From contig JABDBR010000001.1 of NCBI GenBank assembly GCA_013288545.1, positions 99,010-163,009 of the forward strand: a stretch of DNA of 64,000 nt, written 5' to 3'. A program made the position numbers and the translations under genes. The notes below the pieces were generated by a model. The model did not search any database, was not told the DNA's origin, and was given only the letters and a program-made list of their open reading frames with translations. Origin of the DNA: Nitrososphaerota archaeon (lineage in GTDB: Archaea; Thermoproteota; Nitrososphaeria; Nitrososphaerales; Nitrosopumilaceae). This document shows positions 54,345 to 63,367 of this stretch, piece by piece (position 1 is the first letter of the stretch; every line of letters begins with the position of its first letter).

Positions 54345-55064
54345 ATGTCAAAGTTTACTGCTGAACAAGTACAGCAGTTAAATGCAAATCTGAAAACTCC
54401 TCAAGAAGTTCTGAAATGGTCATTAGATAATCTTCATCCAAAGATAGCCATGGCATCAAGTTTTGGTGCAGAAGATGTAGTTGTAATTGATATGATGATG
54501 AAAATAAACCCAAAAGCAAGAATCTTTACTCTTGATACGGGTAGACTTAATCAAGAAACATACGATGTTATGGATGAGATACGCAAAAAATACGATGTGA
54601 ACATAGAAGTAATGTTTCCAGATCAGAATGAAGTAGAACAGATGGTTCGCGTAAATGGATTGAATTTATTTTATCATAGTGTTGGCAACAGAAAACTTTG
54701 TTGTGGCATAAGGAAGGTTCATCCACTCAATAGGATCCTTTCAACATTGGATGGGTGGATTACGGGATTAAGAGCAGATCAGACTGAGGTAAGACTAAAT
54801 TCAAATAAAATAGAATTTGATGAACAGCATAACGGTATCATTAAGGTGAATCCTATAATAGAATGGACCTGGGATCAAACTTGGGATTACATCAAGAAAA
54901 ACAATATTCCATATAACAAATTACATGACAATGGATTTCCCAGCATTGGATGTGAACCATGTACACGCGCAATTAAATCCGGCGAACCACTACGAGCGGG
55001 ACGTTGGTGGTGGGAATCTGATTCCCAAAAAGAATGTGGATTACACGCAGACCACGGTAAGTGA
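54345..55064 (+). CDS. cysH: Adenylyl-sulfate/PAPS reductase (assimilatory)
   Basis: Reduces activated sulfate to sulfite. About 239 aa from the ATG at 54345; a TTAAATAATTATATG-like AT stretch (about 54306-54320) lies about 30 bases before it. The PP-loop is MASSFGAEDVVVIDM, and GLRADQTEVR binds substrate. The cysteine pairs KLCCG and GCEPC together with the C-terminal ECGLH indicate the iron-sulfur type that works directly on APS, with the catalytic Cys in the last motif. sat follows with a 5-base gap, and no APS kinase is seen, in line with APS as substrate. Confidence 0.92.
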   Translation: MSKFTAEQVQQLNANLKTPQEVLKWSLDNLHPKIAMASSFGAEDVVVIDMMMKINPKARIFTLDTGRLNQETYDVMDEIRKKYDVNIEVMFPDQNEVEQMVRVNGLNLFYHSVGNRKLCCGIRKVHPLNRILSTLDGWITGLRADQTEVRLNSNKIEFDEQHNGIIKVNPIIEWTWDQTWDYIKKNNIPYNKLHDNGFPSIGCEPCTRAIKSGEPLRAGRWWWESDSQKECGLHADHGK

Positions 55065-55069
55065 TATAA

Positions 55070-56209
55070 TTGGCAAATGTTGGTGTAGCAAAACCACACG
55101 GTGGTAAATTAGTAAGCAGAATTACAGAAAAAGATCCAAGCCAGATGTTTTCCATTTCTATTAATGCTGATCTTGCAAATGACATAGAAAATATTGCTGA
55201 CGGAATTTTCAGCCCGCTTGAGGGGTTTTTAGTACAGGAAGATTTTGAGAAAGTAGTTTCTCACGGTAGACTGGCAAATGATTTGCCATGGACAGTTCCA
55301 ATTGTACTTGATGTAGACAAAGATACTGCTGTTAAAATGAAAGATGCAAGAGATGTTGCTCTAAATGTAGAGGGAAAAAATTTTGCCATCTTACATGTGG
55401 AAGATATTTACAATTTTGATAAAAATATAGTTTCAACCAAAATCTATGGAACATCTGATCTAAAACATCCGGGTGTGGCAAAAACTATGAATATGAAAGA
55501 ATTCCTTGTGGGTGGAAAAATTGACTATGTAAAAAGACCAAATGAAACTCAGATCAGGAGATACAGAAAGACCCCAATTGAGACAAGAGATTTCTTTCAA
55601 AAGGCAGGATGGAAAACAATTGTAGCATTTCAAACAAGAAATGTACCACATGTAGCACATGAGATGCTCCAGAAAGCGTCCCTTAACACACATGATGGAC
55701 TATTTGTCAATCCTCTTGTAGGGAAAAAGAAATCTGGTGATTATACAGACGAAGCAATCGTTGCTGCGTATGAAACTCTCATAGCAGACTATTATCCTCT
55801 AAACAGGTGTTATCTTGGTACCTTACATACAGAGATGAGATATGCAGGACCCAAAGAGGCAATACACCATTCTATTATGAGAAAAAACTTTGGATGCACT
55901 AATATCATAATAGGGCGAGATCATGCAGGCGTGGGTACATACTATGATCCATTTGCTTCACAAAAGATATTTGATTCATATCCTGACATTGGCATAGAGC
56001 CAATTTTCTTTCCAGCATTTTTCTATTGTAGAAAATGTTTGTCATTTGCAAGTGAGCGAAATTGTCCACATGGTATAGAATTCCAAGAAAGTCTGAGTGG
56101 AACTAAACTTAGAGCAATGATTCTTGATAAACAAAATCCTTCTGAATATATGATGAGACCCGAAGTATTCCAAGTACTAACAAAATTAGACAATCCCTTT
56201 GTGGACTAG
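55070..56209 (+). CDS. sat: Sulfate adenylyltransferase (ATP sulfurylase)
   Basis: Activates sulfate to APS. 379 aa from a TTG start, the length of the archaeal/bacterial single-domain enzyme without APS kinase. The signature [18 protein letters not shown] (about residues 183-200) contains the QxRN and HxxH elements, and [15 protein letters not shown] carries the second active-site loop. A cysteine pair [13 protein letters not shown] suggests a structural zinc. Forms a two-gene unit with cysH. Confidence 0.94.
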   Translation: MANVGVAKPHGGKLVSRITEKDPSQMFSISINADLANDIENIADGIFSPLEGFLVQEDFEKVVSHGRLANDLPWTVPIVLDVDKDTAVKMKDARDVALNVEGKNFAILHVEDIYNFDKNIVSTKIYGTSDLKHPGVAKTMNMKEFLVGGKIDYVKRPNETQIRRYRKTPIETRDFFQKAGWKTIVAFQTRNVPHVAHEMLQKASLNTHDGLFVNPLVGKKKSGDYTDEAIVAAYETLIADYYPLNRCYLGTLHTEMRYAGPKEAIHHSIMRKNFGCTNIIIGRDHAGVGTYYDPFASQKIFDSYPDIGIEPIFFPAFFYCRKCLSFASERNCPHGIEFQESLSGTKLRAMILDKQNPSEYMMRPEVFQVLTKLDNPFVD

Positions 56210-56221
56210 ATTTTTATTGAA

Positions 56222-56947
56222 ATGATATCATTGCAGATCATGCGTCTCTTGCTCGTTGTACTTTTACTGGCAGGTTCATTTTTGCCTGTTTATGCTCAGG
56301 AATCAACCATGAACAAGTCTGAGCGCTATGATTCAGTTCTGGTTCCATATGGTGCATTTAATGTATATACCAAAAATGCAACAGTCTTCAAACTTGATCA
56401 CGAACATGTAACTAACTGGGAGATTGAAATGCAAAACAAACTCCAGTATACAAATCAAGAAGGAAATGCTGTAGTAAGATTATATGAAAATCTTGACACA
56501 CCCAAGTTCATAGAAATTGGAATGGGAGGTCCACCTGACTATCGATTCTGGGTGGCAGTAAACACTCCAGAAGATGGATATTTTATGATTCATGATGAAA
56601 AAAAGATAGGCTGGACTCCTGACAAACTTATCACTGCAACTCATTCAAGTAGCGGTGGCCTAACTGTTAGTGTTGGATCAAAGGAAGCAGTTTCTAATCT
56701 AGATGTTGCAGGTTTTACAATGCGAGAATTTACTGTTTCTGGAATGAATTCGGCTTCTGACCCTCCTCCAGTAACCTCGGGGGCATTGACTTTTAGCATC
56801 ATATCTGGGGATCCCTCTGGGAACCCAATATTTTACATGCCATTTATGGTACTTGCAGCAACAGCGGTATTGATTGTTGTATTGCTAAAAACTAAGAAGC
56901 GAACTTCAGAGGAAACAAAAAATCTCTCTGAGAATAAGTCGTCCTAG
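56222..56947 (+). CDS. Exported membrane-anchored protein of unknown function
   Basis: 241 aa. A signal peptide (LLLVVLLLAGSFLPVYA) ends near residue 25; a beta-rich extracellular region follows, and a single C-terminal helix (about 200-221) with a basic tail (LKTKKRTSEET) anchors it. The domain resembles small carbohydrate- or ligand-binding beta sandwiches, but I recognise no family. It starts 12 bases after sat on the same strand. The stop shares CTAG with nth. Confidence 0.65.
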   Translation: MISLQIMRLLLVVLLLAGSFLPVYAQESTMNKSERYDSVLVPYGAFNVYTKNATVFKLDHEHVTNWEIEMQNKLQYTNQEGNAVVRLYENLDTPKFIEIGMGGPPDYRFWVAVNTPEDGYFMIHDEKKIGWTPDKLITATHSSSGGLTVSVGSKEAVSNLDVAGFTMREFTVSGMNSASDPPPVTSGALTFSIISGDPSGNPIFYMPFMVLAATAVLIVVLLKTKKRTSEETKNLSENKSS

Positions 56948-57600
56948 TTTGTAGTCTTGTAATAATTACAGTCTTTTTTTATTTGGCAGACAGAACACAT
57001 CGGTGAAATTGGCTTGCAAATATTTTGACCATACATCACAAATGTATCATTTATCCTGATCCAATGTTCTTTTGGGATTTTTTTCATCAATTCAATCTCC
57101 GTTTCTTCTGGCATTTTTGTTTGTACCAGTCCAAGTCGATTAGAAATTCTATGTACGTGTGTATCAACAGGTATTGCTGGCTCGTCAAATGCATAAACTA
57201 GAACACAGTTGGCAGTCTTTCTTCCCACTCCTGGCAAGCTCAAAAGCTCCTCCATAGTTTTAGGGACCTTGCCTGAATATTTTGAATTTATAATTGATGC
57301 AACTTCGATTATTCTTTTTGCTTTGACATGATAGAAACCAGTCCTTTTGATTATTTTTTCAACATCTGATAATTTTGCACTTGCAAGTGCACCAGCTGTC
57401 TTGTATTTTGAGAATAGTACCTTGACCACAGATGCTGTGCTCTCATCTCTTGTTCTGGCAGAAAGTATTGTTCCTATCAGAATACTTAGGGGACTTCCAT
57501 TTTCAGCCTCACGCAGTTCTCTAAGTGCTGTCATACGAGGTGGCTTGACGGAATTCATTGTAGAGATCATCCCGTCTAAAATTCTTTTAATTTTTTCCAA
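56944..57600 (-). CDS. nth: Endonuclease III (base-excision repair glycosylase/lyase)
   Basis: 218 aa. The helix-hairpin-helix is LPGVGRKTANCVL (about residues 115-127), with the catalytic Lys in GRKT and the catalytic Asp in VDTHVHR (about 144). The iron-sulfur cluster ligands C-x6-C-x2-C-x5-C are visible at the C-terminus (CKPISPMCSVCQIKKDC). Cuts oxidised pyrimidines. Its stop overlaps the secreted-protein gene by four bases; the AcnX operon is divergent from it. Confidence 0.95.
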   Translation of the reverse strand: MEKIKRILDGMISTMNSVKPPRMTALRELREAENGSPLSILIGTILSARTRDESTASVVKVLFSKYKTAGALASAKLSDVEKIIKRTGFYHVKAKRIIEVASIINSKYSGKVPKTMEELLSLPGVGRKTANCVLVYAFDEPAIPVDTHVHRISNRLGLVQTKMPEETEIELMKKIPKEHWIRINDTFVMYGQNICKPISPMCSVCQIKKDCNYYKTTN

Positions 57601-57653
57601 TTGGTTTTATGTTGACCACACAAGTATTATATCTGTTATAACAAAGTCGTGTA

Positions 57654-58808
57654 TTGGAATTAACAAAAGACGAAGAGAATGCACTAGATGGAAAGCAAGG
57701 AGAGACACTTGCACTTGCATATCGTACACTTGTAGCAATTGGAGAAGCATCTAATGCTGATAGGTTAATTCCAATAGAATGGGCGCACCTATCTGGAGTA
57801 AATTATAATACAATAGGGGATGCAGGAAAAGAATTTCTCTCACAACTAAGTCGGGATGCTACATTCAAAGTAAAAACAACAGTTAACCCAATGGGGTTTG
57901 ATTTTGATTCAGTTTCAAATTACAAACTAGATGACAAATTCATTGAAAACCAACGCAGCATTAAAAACTCGTATGAAAAAATGGGGGCAATTCCATCATA
58001 CTCTTGTATTCCGTATGAAATCTTTGATATTCCAAAACAAGGAACTCATGTATCCTTTGCAGAAAGTAACGCTGCAATTTATGCAAATTCATTTTCTGGA
58101 CTCAAGACAAACAAAGAAGGTGCATTTAGTGCCCTTGCAAGTGCGCTAACTGGTAAAAGTCCATGCTCTGATTTAAGAGATGATGATGTGAGAAAGCCAA
58201 ACCTGACAATTCGTATGAAGATAGAATCACGCGATGAATTGACTTATGGAATGCTTGGATACTTTGCAGGAAAGGTTGCAGGCAGCTCAGTTGCCTTGTC
58301 TGGCGTAAATGATCTTGATAGGCGTAGCTGTAAATCTCTGTGTGCAGGTATGGGTACATCTGGGGCCTGTGGCATGTTTACGTTTGGGGAAGAAGAAGGT
58401 GAAAAAATTGATTTTGATAAAAATGAGATGCAAAAAATACATGATGAGCTTAATACTTCTGAGAGTGGAGACTTGATCACACTTGGTAGTCCTCAACTTG
58501 GCCTTGAGGAGATTGGTGATTTAGCTTTAATGCTCAAAGGAAGAAAATTTCAAAAACGTTGCATGATCTTCTGTCCTAGCGCAATTAAAGGACAAATAAG
58601 AGATTTGGGTTATGCAAATGAAATAGAACATGCAGGAGGGGAACTCTTGTTTGACTGCTGTACATGTCTATCTCCATTGGTTGACAACAAGGAAGTGGAT
58701 TCTGTTGTTACAAATAGTGTAAAGGGAGCATATTATCTGAAAACTTCCAACAAAGTTGATGTGAATCTAAAGAGTCTCAAAAGAATAGTGCAAGAGGAAA
58801 CAAAATGA
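57654..58808 (+). CDS. Phosphomevalonate dehydratase large subunit (aconitase X)
   Basis: 384 aa of the aconitase X catalytic domain, from a TTG start. In archaea this family dehydrates mevalonate-5-phosphate to trans-anhydromevalonate phosphate in the archaeal mevalonate route. Cysteine segments suited to the iron-sulfur cluster are DRRSCKSLCAGMG, FCPSAIKG and CCTCLSPL. It overlaps the small subunit by four bases. The lipid enzyme GGGPS lies at the other end of this window. Confidence 0.88.
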   Translation: MELTKDEENALDGKQGETLALAYRTLVAIGEASNADRLIPIEWAHLSGVNYNTIGDAGKEFLSQLSRDATFKVKTTVNPMGFDFDSVSNYKLDDKFIENQRSIKNSYEKMGAIPSYSCIPYEIFDIPKQGTHVSFAESNAAIYANSFSGLKTNKEGAFSALASALTGKSPCSDLRDDDVRKPNLTIRMKIESRDELTYGMLGYFAGKVAGSSVALSGVNDLDRRSCKSLCAGMGTSGACGMFTFGEEEGEKIDFDKNEMQKIHDELNTSESGDLITLGSPQLGLEEIGDLALMLKGRKFQKRCMIFCPSAIKGQIRDLGYANEIEHAGGELLFDCCTCLSPLVDNKEVDSVVTNSVKGAYYLKTSNKVDVNLKSLKRIVQEETK

Positions 58809-59188
58809 ATGTCAAAGTAATCGTGCGAGGAAAAGCAAAGGGCTCTTTGCTTGTAGCAAAAAATCCAATAAACTTTCTTGGGGGAATTGATAAAAAAACA
58901 GGAATAGTGCATGACAAAAAGCATGATCTCTTTGGGAAATCAATTGGCGGTAAAATTCTTGCATTTCCTTTTGGAGTGGGAAGTAGTGTTGGGGCATATA
59001 CTTTGTATTCTTTAAAATATAACAACTGCGCGCCACTTGCCATGATATGCCTAAAGGCTGACTTGACAACTGCATCTGGATGTGCGATATCAAATATTCC
59101 GCTAGTCATTGCAAGCAAAGATGATTATGATCTTCTGCAAGAAAATAAAGAAGTAACACTTGATGCAGTTGAAGGAAAAATTCTATAG
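58805..59188 (+). CDS. Phosphomevalonate dehydratase small subunit (aconitase X swivel domain)
   Basis: 127 aa, the AcnX swivelling domain (formerly DUF126). The substrate-contact strand FPFGVGSSVGAYTLYSL (about residues 58-74) is the family signature, and DKKHDLFGKSIGGKIL precedes it. Overlaps the large subunit start codon by ATGA, so the two are produced together. Its end overlaps AMMECR1 by six bases, tail to tail. Confidence 0.88.
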   Translation: MNVKVIVRGKAKGSLLVAKNPINFLGGIDKKTGIVHDKKHDLFGKSIGGKILAFPFGVGSSVGAYTLYSLKYNNCAPLAMICLKADLTTASGCAISNIPLVIASKDDYDLLQENKEVTLDAVEGKIL

Positions 59189-59782
59189 CTCCAGTCTCTT
59201 GATCTGTCCATTTGGTTCTGTTTCTTTGAATACAATTCCCTCAAATTTTAGAATCTTTGTACTCTTTTGTTTCCAGTAATCAAAAGGAGCTCCTGCCTTT
59301 TCACATGTGTGACCGAGAAACTCTTCCTCATTCCATCCATATTCTACAGGAACTTGGGGAAGAAGTAAACCTGCTCCAAGCTCCCATTTTATAATAAGGC
59401 CATCCCTACCTATCTTTATCATTTTAGGATACTCGGTTGGATTATTGACTCTAATCTCAACAGGTGGGGTGAGTATGGTTACTTCAAACGTGATATCGTT
59501 TAATTCTTCAAATCTTACAGGCGGAAAACGTGGATCCTCTGTAGATGATGCTATGGCAGCATCCAAAAGAGACTGGTGCAATATTTTATCTGGAGTTGGA
59601 AATCCTATGCATCCTCTTAGGTCTTCTTTTTTGTTTAGCGTAACAAACACTCCTGACTTGTATGAAAACCTGGATTTGATCTCTTTGGGCAGTTCGATTT
59701 TCCTTCCTTCCTTGAGATATTCTGTAACAGCTAGACGTGCAGTTTTTACCAATGTTTGACCGTCATCGTCTGATAGGATCAA
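59183..59782 (-). CDS. AMMECR1-domain protein
   Basis: 199 aa. The hallmark LRGCIGF (about residues 56-62) and the FEVTILTPP strand identify the AMMECR1 family. Function is unknown; the human relative is linked to a contiguous-gene syndrome, and bacterial/archaeal copies often sit near radical-SAM or MEMO genes, which is not the case here. Third and last gene of the rqcH-Mut7-C-AMMECR1 operon, overlapping its neighbour by four bases. Confidence 0.9.
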   Translation of the reverse strand: MILSDDDGQTLVKTARLAVTEYLKEGRKIELPKEIKSRFSYKSGVFVTLNKKEDLRGCIGFPTPDKILHQSLLDAAIASSTEDPRFPPVRFEELNDITFEVTILTPPVEIRVNNPTEYPKMIKIGRDGLIIKWELGAGLLLPQVPVEYGWNEEEFLGHTCEKAGAPFDYWKQKSTKILKFEGIVFKETEPNGQIKRLEL

Positions 59783-60267
59783 TTCATCATATCATTTAAC
59801 TTGGTTGCAAATTCTTGAAGTTTTTCAAAATGAGTTCCTTCCCAGTAAATCTTTTTACAAGAATCACACATCCAAAACTTTTTCTCTCGTTCTAATACTC
59901 CCTCTGGAATTTTTCCTATGATTCTATACTTTTCAACTGACTGTAAACTCCCATTGCACGAAATGCAACGAGAATTATTTGTATCCATGACAAACCTGTC
60001 AAGCTTAATTTTTGCATTTATCTGCATGATTTGCTCAGCCTCATCACTTCCCCTGATGAGAACAAAACCAATGTCCTGTTTTTCTGCACTTTTGGTAAGT
60101 TGTTCGTCTTTTGTCAAAATTATACGTTTTTCATTTTTTGCTATCAAGATTAGTTTATCGTCCTCAATTGAGGAAAAGTACTTTGAATCATATCCTAAAA
60201 TTCTTAATTTCTTTGCTAAATTGCCTAGCATTGCATCTACTACAAAATTTGGTTTGTCCGTACTCAA
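59779..60267 (-). CDS. Mut7-C RNase-domain protein with zinc ribbon
   Basis: 162 aa. The N-terminal PIN-like half carries VVDAMLGNLAKKLRILGYD (about 9-27) and ILTKDEQL; the C-terminal half is a zinc ribbon CISCNGSL ... CDSCKKIYWEG. This is the Mut7-C (DUF82) layout, homologous to the nuclease Mut-7 C-terminus. It sits between rqcH and AMMECR1 with four-base overlaps on both sides, hinting at a role in RNA decay linked to stalled ribosomes. Confidence 0.85.
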   Translation of the reverse strand: MSTDKPNFVVDAMLGNLAKKLRILGYDSKYFSSIEDDKLILIAKNEKRIILTKDEQLTKSAEKQDIGFVLIRGSDEAEQIMQINAKIKLDRFVMDTNNSRCISCNGSLQSVEKYRIIGKIPEGVLEREKKFWMCDSCKKIYWEGTHFEKLQEFATKLNDMMN

Positions 60268-62198
60268 TCGTATGCAGCTCCATGACCGGCTTCTACTATG
60301 TGGCTGTCTCCAGCAGGCAGCATTCTTATAAAATCATCCATGGAAATTGCTTTTACTATCTCTTCTTTCTCTTTGAATTTCATGAATTCTAATTTTACTT
60401 TTCTTGCCATCTCTGTCATGTCTACACCAGACGGTTCTATTGTTACAAAATAGATGCAGTGCTTTTTAATTGCTGATGGCGGTCCACACATTAAGAGATA
60501 ACTTTCATCTTTTTCATACAGACCAATTGATAGCTGTAACGTGGCTACCTGTACAAAATTTCTAGATCCCTCGATGACAAATGATCCCTTTGCAATGAAC
60601 TGTCCACTTGGCGCAGCAGTCTTGACCTGATCTGGTTTTATCCAGAATGCATTTAATCCATATACTCCTGCTCTCCATGCTCTGCTGAAACATACGGTTG
60701 CCTGCGAGACTTCTTTTACGCTAGAAAGATCACTTTCTGTACTCTCTCTTAAAAGAAAGAATGGTGATCCCACGATCTCTGCATGAAACACCATGTCATT
60801 TTTGTTAAGGTGTTTTCTTATTACAGCTGAATTTGAAGAGGAATCGCGTCCTCCTATTGCCAGATGGCCATCTGAAGTGATAAACCATCTATATCTTTCA
60901 AACCACTCCTTCTTTTTCTGGACTGCAAATACAATTGAATCCTGGGCAATACTTGCTTGTTTTTTGACAAGTTCCAAACTCTTCTCTGTTTTTTTCTTTT
61001 CTAGATTAATTGTATCAGTTGCCCTCATCTGTTTTTTTGATTCGTTAAACAATATTGAGGCAATTGTCTGAATTGATGAGTGGGGATCAACCTTTATTTT
61101 TTCTCCATTGACATTTATCAGAAAAATACCGCTCTCTCTTGCTGTGTGTGAGTTGTACCTGTTCAATAATGGTTGAATAACTGGATCTTCAATAGATGCT
61201 ACACCTGTATATGATGTCTCAAGAAGTGCCTTTGCTACACCAGAGATTGAGCTTGATCTTTCCTGAACAAGTAAAATTGCTTTATTTTGTTCTTCGAGTT
61301 TATGCTCAAGCTCGGTAATCTTCTGGTTTGCAGTGGTAGATTGGGATGATTTTCCATGTTCAAGGAGATTCTCTGAGAAAAGTGAATCTAGTCCTTCCAT
61401 GAAACTAGATACTTTTACTGTATTGTTTCTTGCATCCATGTTGCCAAGAGGTACGGGAATGACATCTGAATTTTTTACATCGCGTATTATGTATGCATCA
61501 TGGTCTCCTGTAGTTACTTTGTCAATCAGACCCTTTGTTGCCTGGAAGATATCTTCAATTTCTTTATCTGATAATGTATTTCCTAACTTGTCTGGGTCCA
61601 GGTTGCTTATCCTGATGATCTCTTCTGCATATTTTCCTGGCAATCCAAGTGTTCTTCCTATCCATCTTACAACTGGCGTGGAACTTGTTTTGATCTCTTC
61701 AATATTTTCTTTTGTGACATCTAAAATGTTTAATCCAGAAGAGGGAGGTGGAATGTAATTCAATCCTACTCCAAGCTTTCTATGTCTGACATCAATTGAA
61801 TGCAAGAGGGAAAGAATCTTCATCTCTTTATTGCATAATATGATGTTGCCGTCTCCGAAGAATTCCCCGACTAGGATAAATTCTTGGTCAAATCCTGAAA
61901 ATGTTACGTAAACAATTCGTTCGCTTCCAAGCTGCTTAATCTCTATTATCTTGCTGCGCAAAAGATCATTTCTTAATCGCTTTATCAACCGGTTTTCCTC
62001 CATTTGATTTATTTTTATTCCAGTTATCCACAAGCCAAAAGTAGAGAACATGATGAGCAAATCTGGTTTTTCTGCATGGTGTAACTTGAAAAGAAGACTG
62101 TTGCGACTTACGCCGTAAATATTACTTACATAATAGTCCTTTACTTGTTTATCCATCTCCGTAATCAGGTAACGCAGTTCTATACCTGCAAGTGTCAT
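60264..62198 (-). CDS. rqcH: NFACT-family ribosome quality control protein (RqcH/Rqc2 homologue)
   Basis: 644 aa. The NFACT-N domain spans about residues 1-190, followed by a helix-hairpin-helix part, a coiled coil (about 290-340 and 395-430) and the NFACT-R domain (about 440-560) with RYRWFITSDGHLAIGGRDSS, HLNKNDMVFHAEIVGSP and FSRAWRAGVYGLNAFW. Rqc2/RqcH bind stalled 50S/60S and recruit tRNA for C-terminal tailing. The DR pair required in bacterial RqcH and yeast Rqc2 seems to be ER (about 93-94). First gene of a three-gene operon. Confidence 0.9.
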   Translation of the reverse strand: MTLAGIELRYLITEMDKQVKDYYVSNIYGVSRNSLLFKLHHAEKPDLLIMFSTFGLWITGIKINQMEENRLIKRLRNDLLRSKIIEIKQLGSERIVYVTFSGFDQEFILVGEFFGDGNIILCNKEMKILSLLHSIDVRHRKLGVGLNYIPPPSSGLNILDVTKENIEEIKTSSTPVVRWIGRTLGLPGKYAEEIIRISNLDPDKLGNTLSDKEIEDIFQATKGLIDKVTTGDHDAYIIRDVKNSDVIPVPLGNMDARNNTVKVSSFMEGLDSLFSENLLEHGKSSQSTTANQKITELEHKLEEQNKAILLVQERSSSISGVAKALLETSYTGVASIEDPVIQPLLNRYNSHTARESGIFLINVNGEKIKVDPHSSIQTIASILFNESKKQMRATDTINLEKKKTEKSLELVKKQASIAQDSIVFAVQKKKEWFERYRWFITSDGHLAIGGRDSSSNSAVIRKHLNKNDMVFHAEIVGSPFFLLRESTESDLSSVKEVSQATVCFSRAWRAGVYGLNAFWIKPDQVKTAAPSGQFIAKGSFVIEGSRNFVQVATLQLSIGLYEKDESYLLMCGPPSAIKKHCIYFVTIEPSGVDMTEMARKVKLEFMKFKEKEEIVKAISMDDFIRMLPAGDSHIVEAGHGAAYD

Positions 62199-62295
62199 GA
62201 TACCTAATTCTTCTGGCCATTGATTATACCTTTACTATTAAGATTGTAACCAAACATTTTAAACGGGATTAAACCGAGTGATTTTGAAAATTTAG

Positions 62296-62712
62296 TTGAC
62301 AAGACACCCAAAGAAAAAAGATGAAACTCCAGATGTTGATGATGGTACAAAGGATAATCCTGCAGGGCTACCTAGCCAAACCGAAGAATCAAGGGTAAAG
62401 AGTGGACTGGATAAATTATTCTGGCTAAGAGTGGGTCTTGGAGTGATGGCAGGAGCTCTTTCTGCAATAATTGGTAGCAGCCAAGCGTTCTCAGTTGAAT
62501 CATCTAGAGTAGGATTGGGCTTTGGAATAATGATAATGCTGTTTATTGTTTCATATGTGATAGCAAAATCCATGAGAATTCCTATTGCTATTACAGACAA
62601 AAAGAAACTGATTACAACTGGATATGGCAGCTATTTTCTGATGTTCATCTTTTGCTGGATCTTAGTAAATACCCTCATTCATCCAGATGTGGGAATTGCA
62701 ACTGTCAGGTAG
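62296..62712 (+). CDS. Small EMC6-like membrane protein
   Basis: 138 aa from a TTG start. The N-terminal about 40 residues are polar and likely cytoplasmic; three helices follow (about 42-62, 72-90 and 108-125). The second-half KLITTGYGSYFLMFIFCWILVNTL resembles archaeal EMC6-like proteins, the putative membrane-insertase partner. That match is moderate. It is divergent from rqcH and followed by the cobalamin genes. Confidence 0.6.
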   Translation: MTRHPKKKDETPDVDDGTKDNPAGLPSQTEESRVKSGLDKLFWLRVGLGVMAGALSAIIGSSQAFSVESSRVGLGFGIMIMLFIVSYVIAKSMRIPIAITDKKKLITTGYGSYFLMFIFCWILVNTLIHPDVGIATVR

Positions 62713-62714
62713 TT

Positions 62715-62723
62715 CTAAATATT
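62715..62723 (+). promoter_or_regulatory. TATA box of cbiT
   Basis: CTAAATATT, about 27 bases before the ATG at 62746; fits a leaderless mRNA for the cobalamin genes. Confidence 0.45.
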
Positions 62724-62745
62724 AACCAGTTTTTTAGTAAACTAA

Positions 62746-63336
62746 ATGTGGCAACATCGTACTCCGGGAATTCCTGATGAATTATTTGATAGAGTAGAGG
62801 ATGTACCAATTACAAAAGAAGAAGTACGTGTAATTCAGATAAGTAAAGCAAGATTATCATCTGGACAGATAGTGTATGATGTTGGATGTGGAAGCGGATC
62901 AATATCTGTTGAAGCTGCACACCAAGTGGGATCTTCTGGTAAAATATTCTCAATAGACATTGATCCTAACGCAATAGAACTTACAAAGAAAAACCTGGAC
63001 AAGTTCCAAATCTCTAATGTATCTGTCATTTTGGGAAATGCAACACAAAAAATTGATGATCTGCCAATGGCTGATGCAATATTTATCGGCGGTACGGGTG
63101 GGGAGACTGCTGATATCATAAAACTATGTGAATCAAAACTAAAACAGGGAGGCAGGATAGTAATAGGAACCATTCTTGTTGAGACACTATACTCTGTACT
63201 AAGTATAATTGAGAAACTAAAATTCTCATCAGTTGATGTAATTCAGGTGACAATATCCAAAAGCAAAAAAACTTCGACAGGTACCATGTTTCTTGCAAGA
63301 AACCCTGTTACTATAATATCTGCAACCAAAATCTAG
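62746..63336 (+). CDS. cbiT: Cobalt-precorrin-6B C15-methyltransferase/decarboxylase subunit
   Basis: 196 aa. SAM-binding motif YDVGCGSGSISVEAA (about residues 44-58) and the sequence FSIDIDPNAIELTKKNL place it in the CbiT family of corrin-ring methyltransferases. The N-terminus GIPDELFDRVEDVPITKEEVR is the family's standard opening. cbiL follows on the same strand, indicating a corrin-ring operon that extends past the window. Confidence 0.92.
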   Translation: MWQHRTPGIPDELFDRVEDVPITKEEVRVIQISKARLSSGQIVYDVGCGSGSISVEAAHQVGSSGKIFSIDIDPNAIELTKKNLDKFQISNVSVILGNATQKIDDLPMADAIFIGGTGGETADIIKLCESKLKQGGRIVIGTILVETLYSVLSIIEKLKFSSVDVIQVTISKSKKTSTGTMFLARNPVTIISATKI

Positions 63337-63367
63337 ATTTAATTAGGTACAATTTTGAGTACAATCA

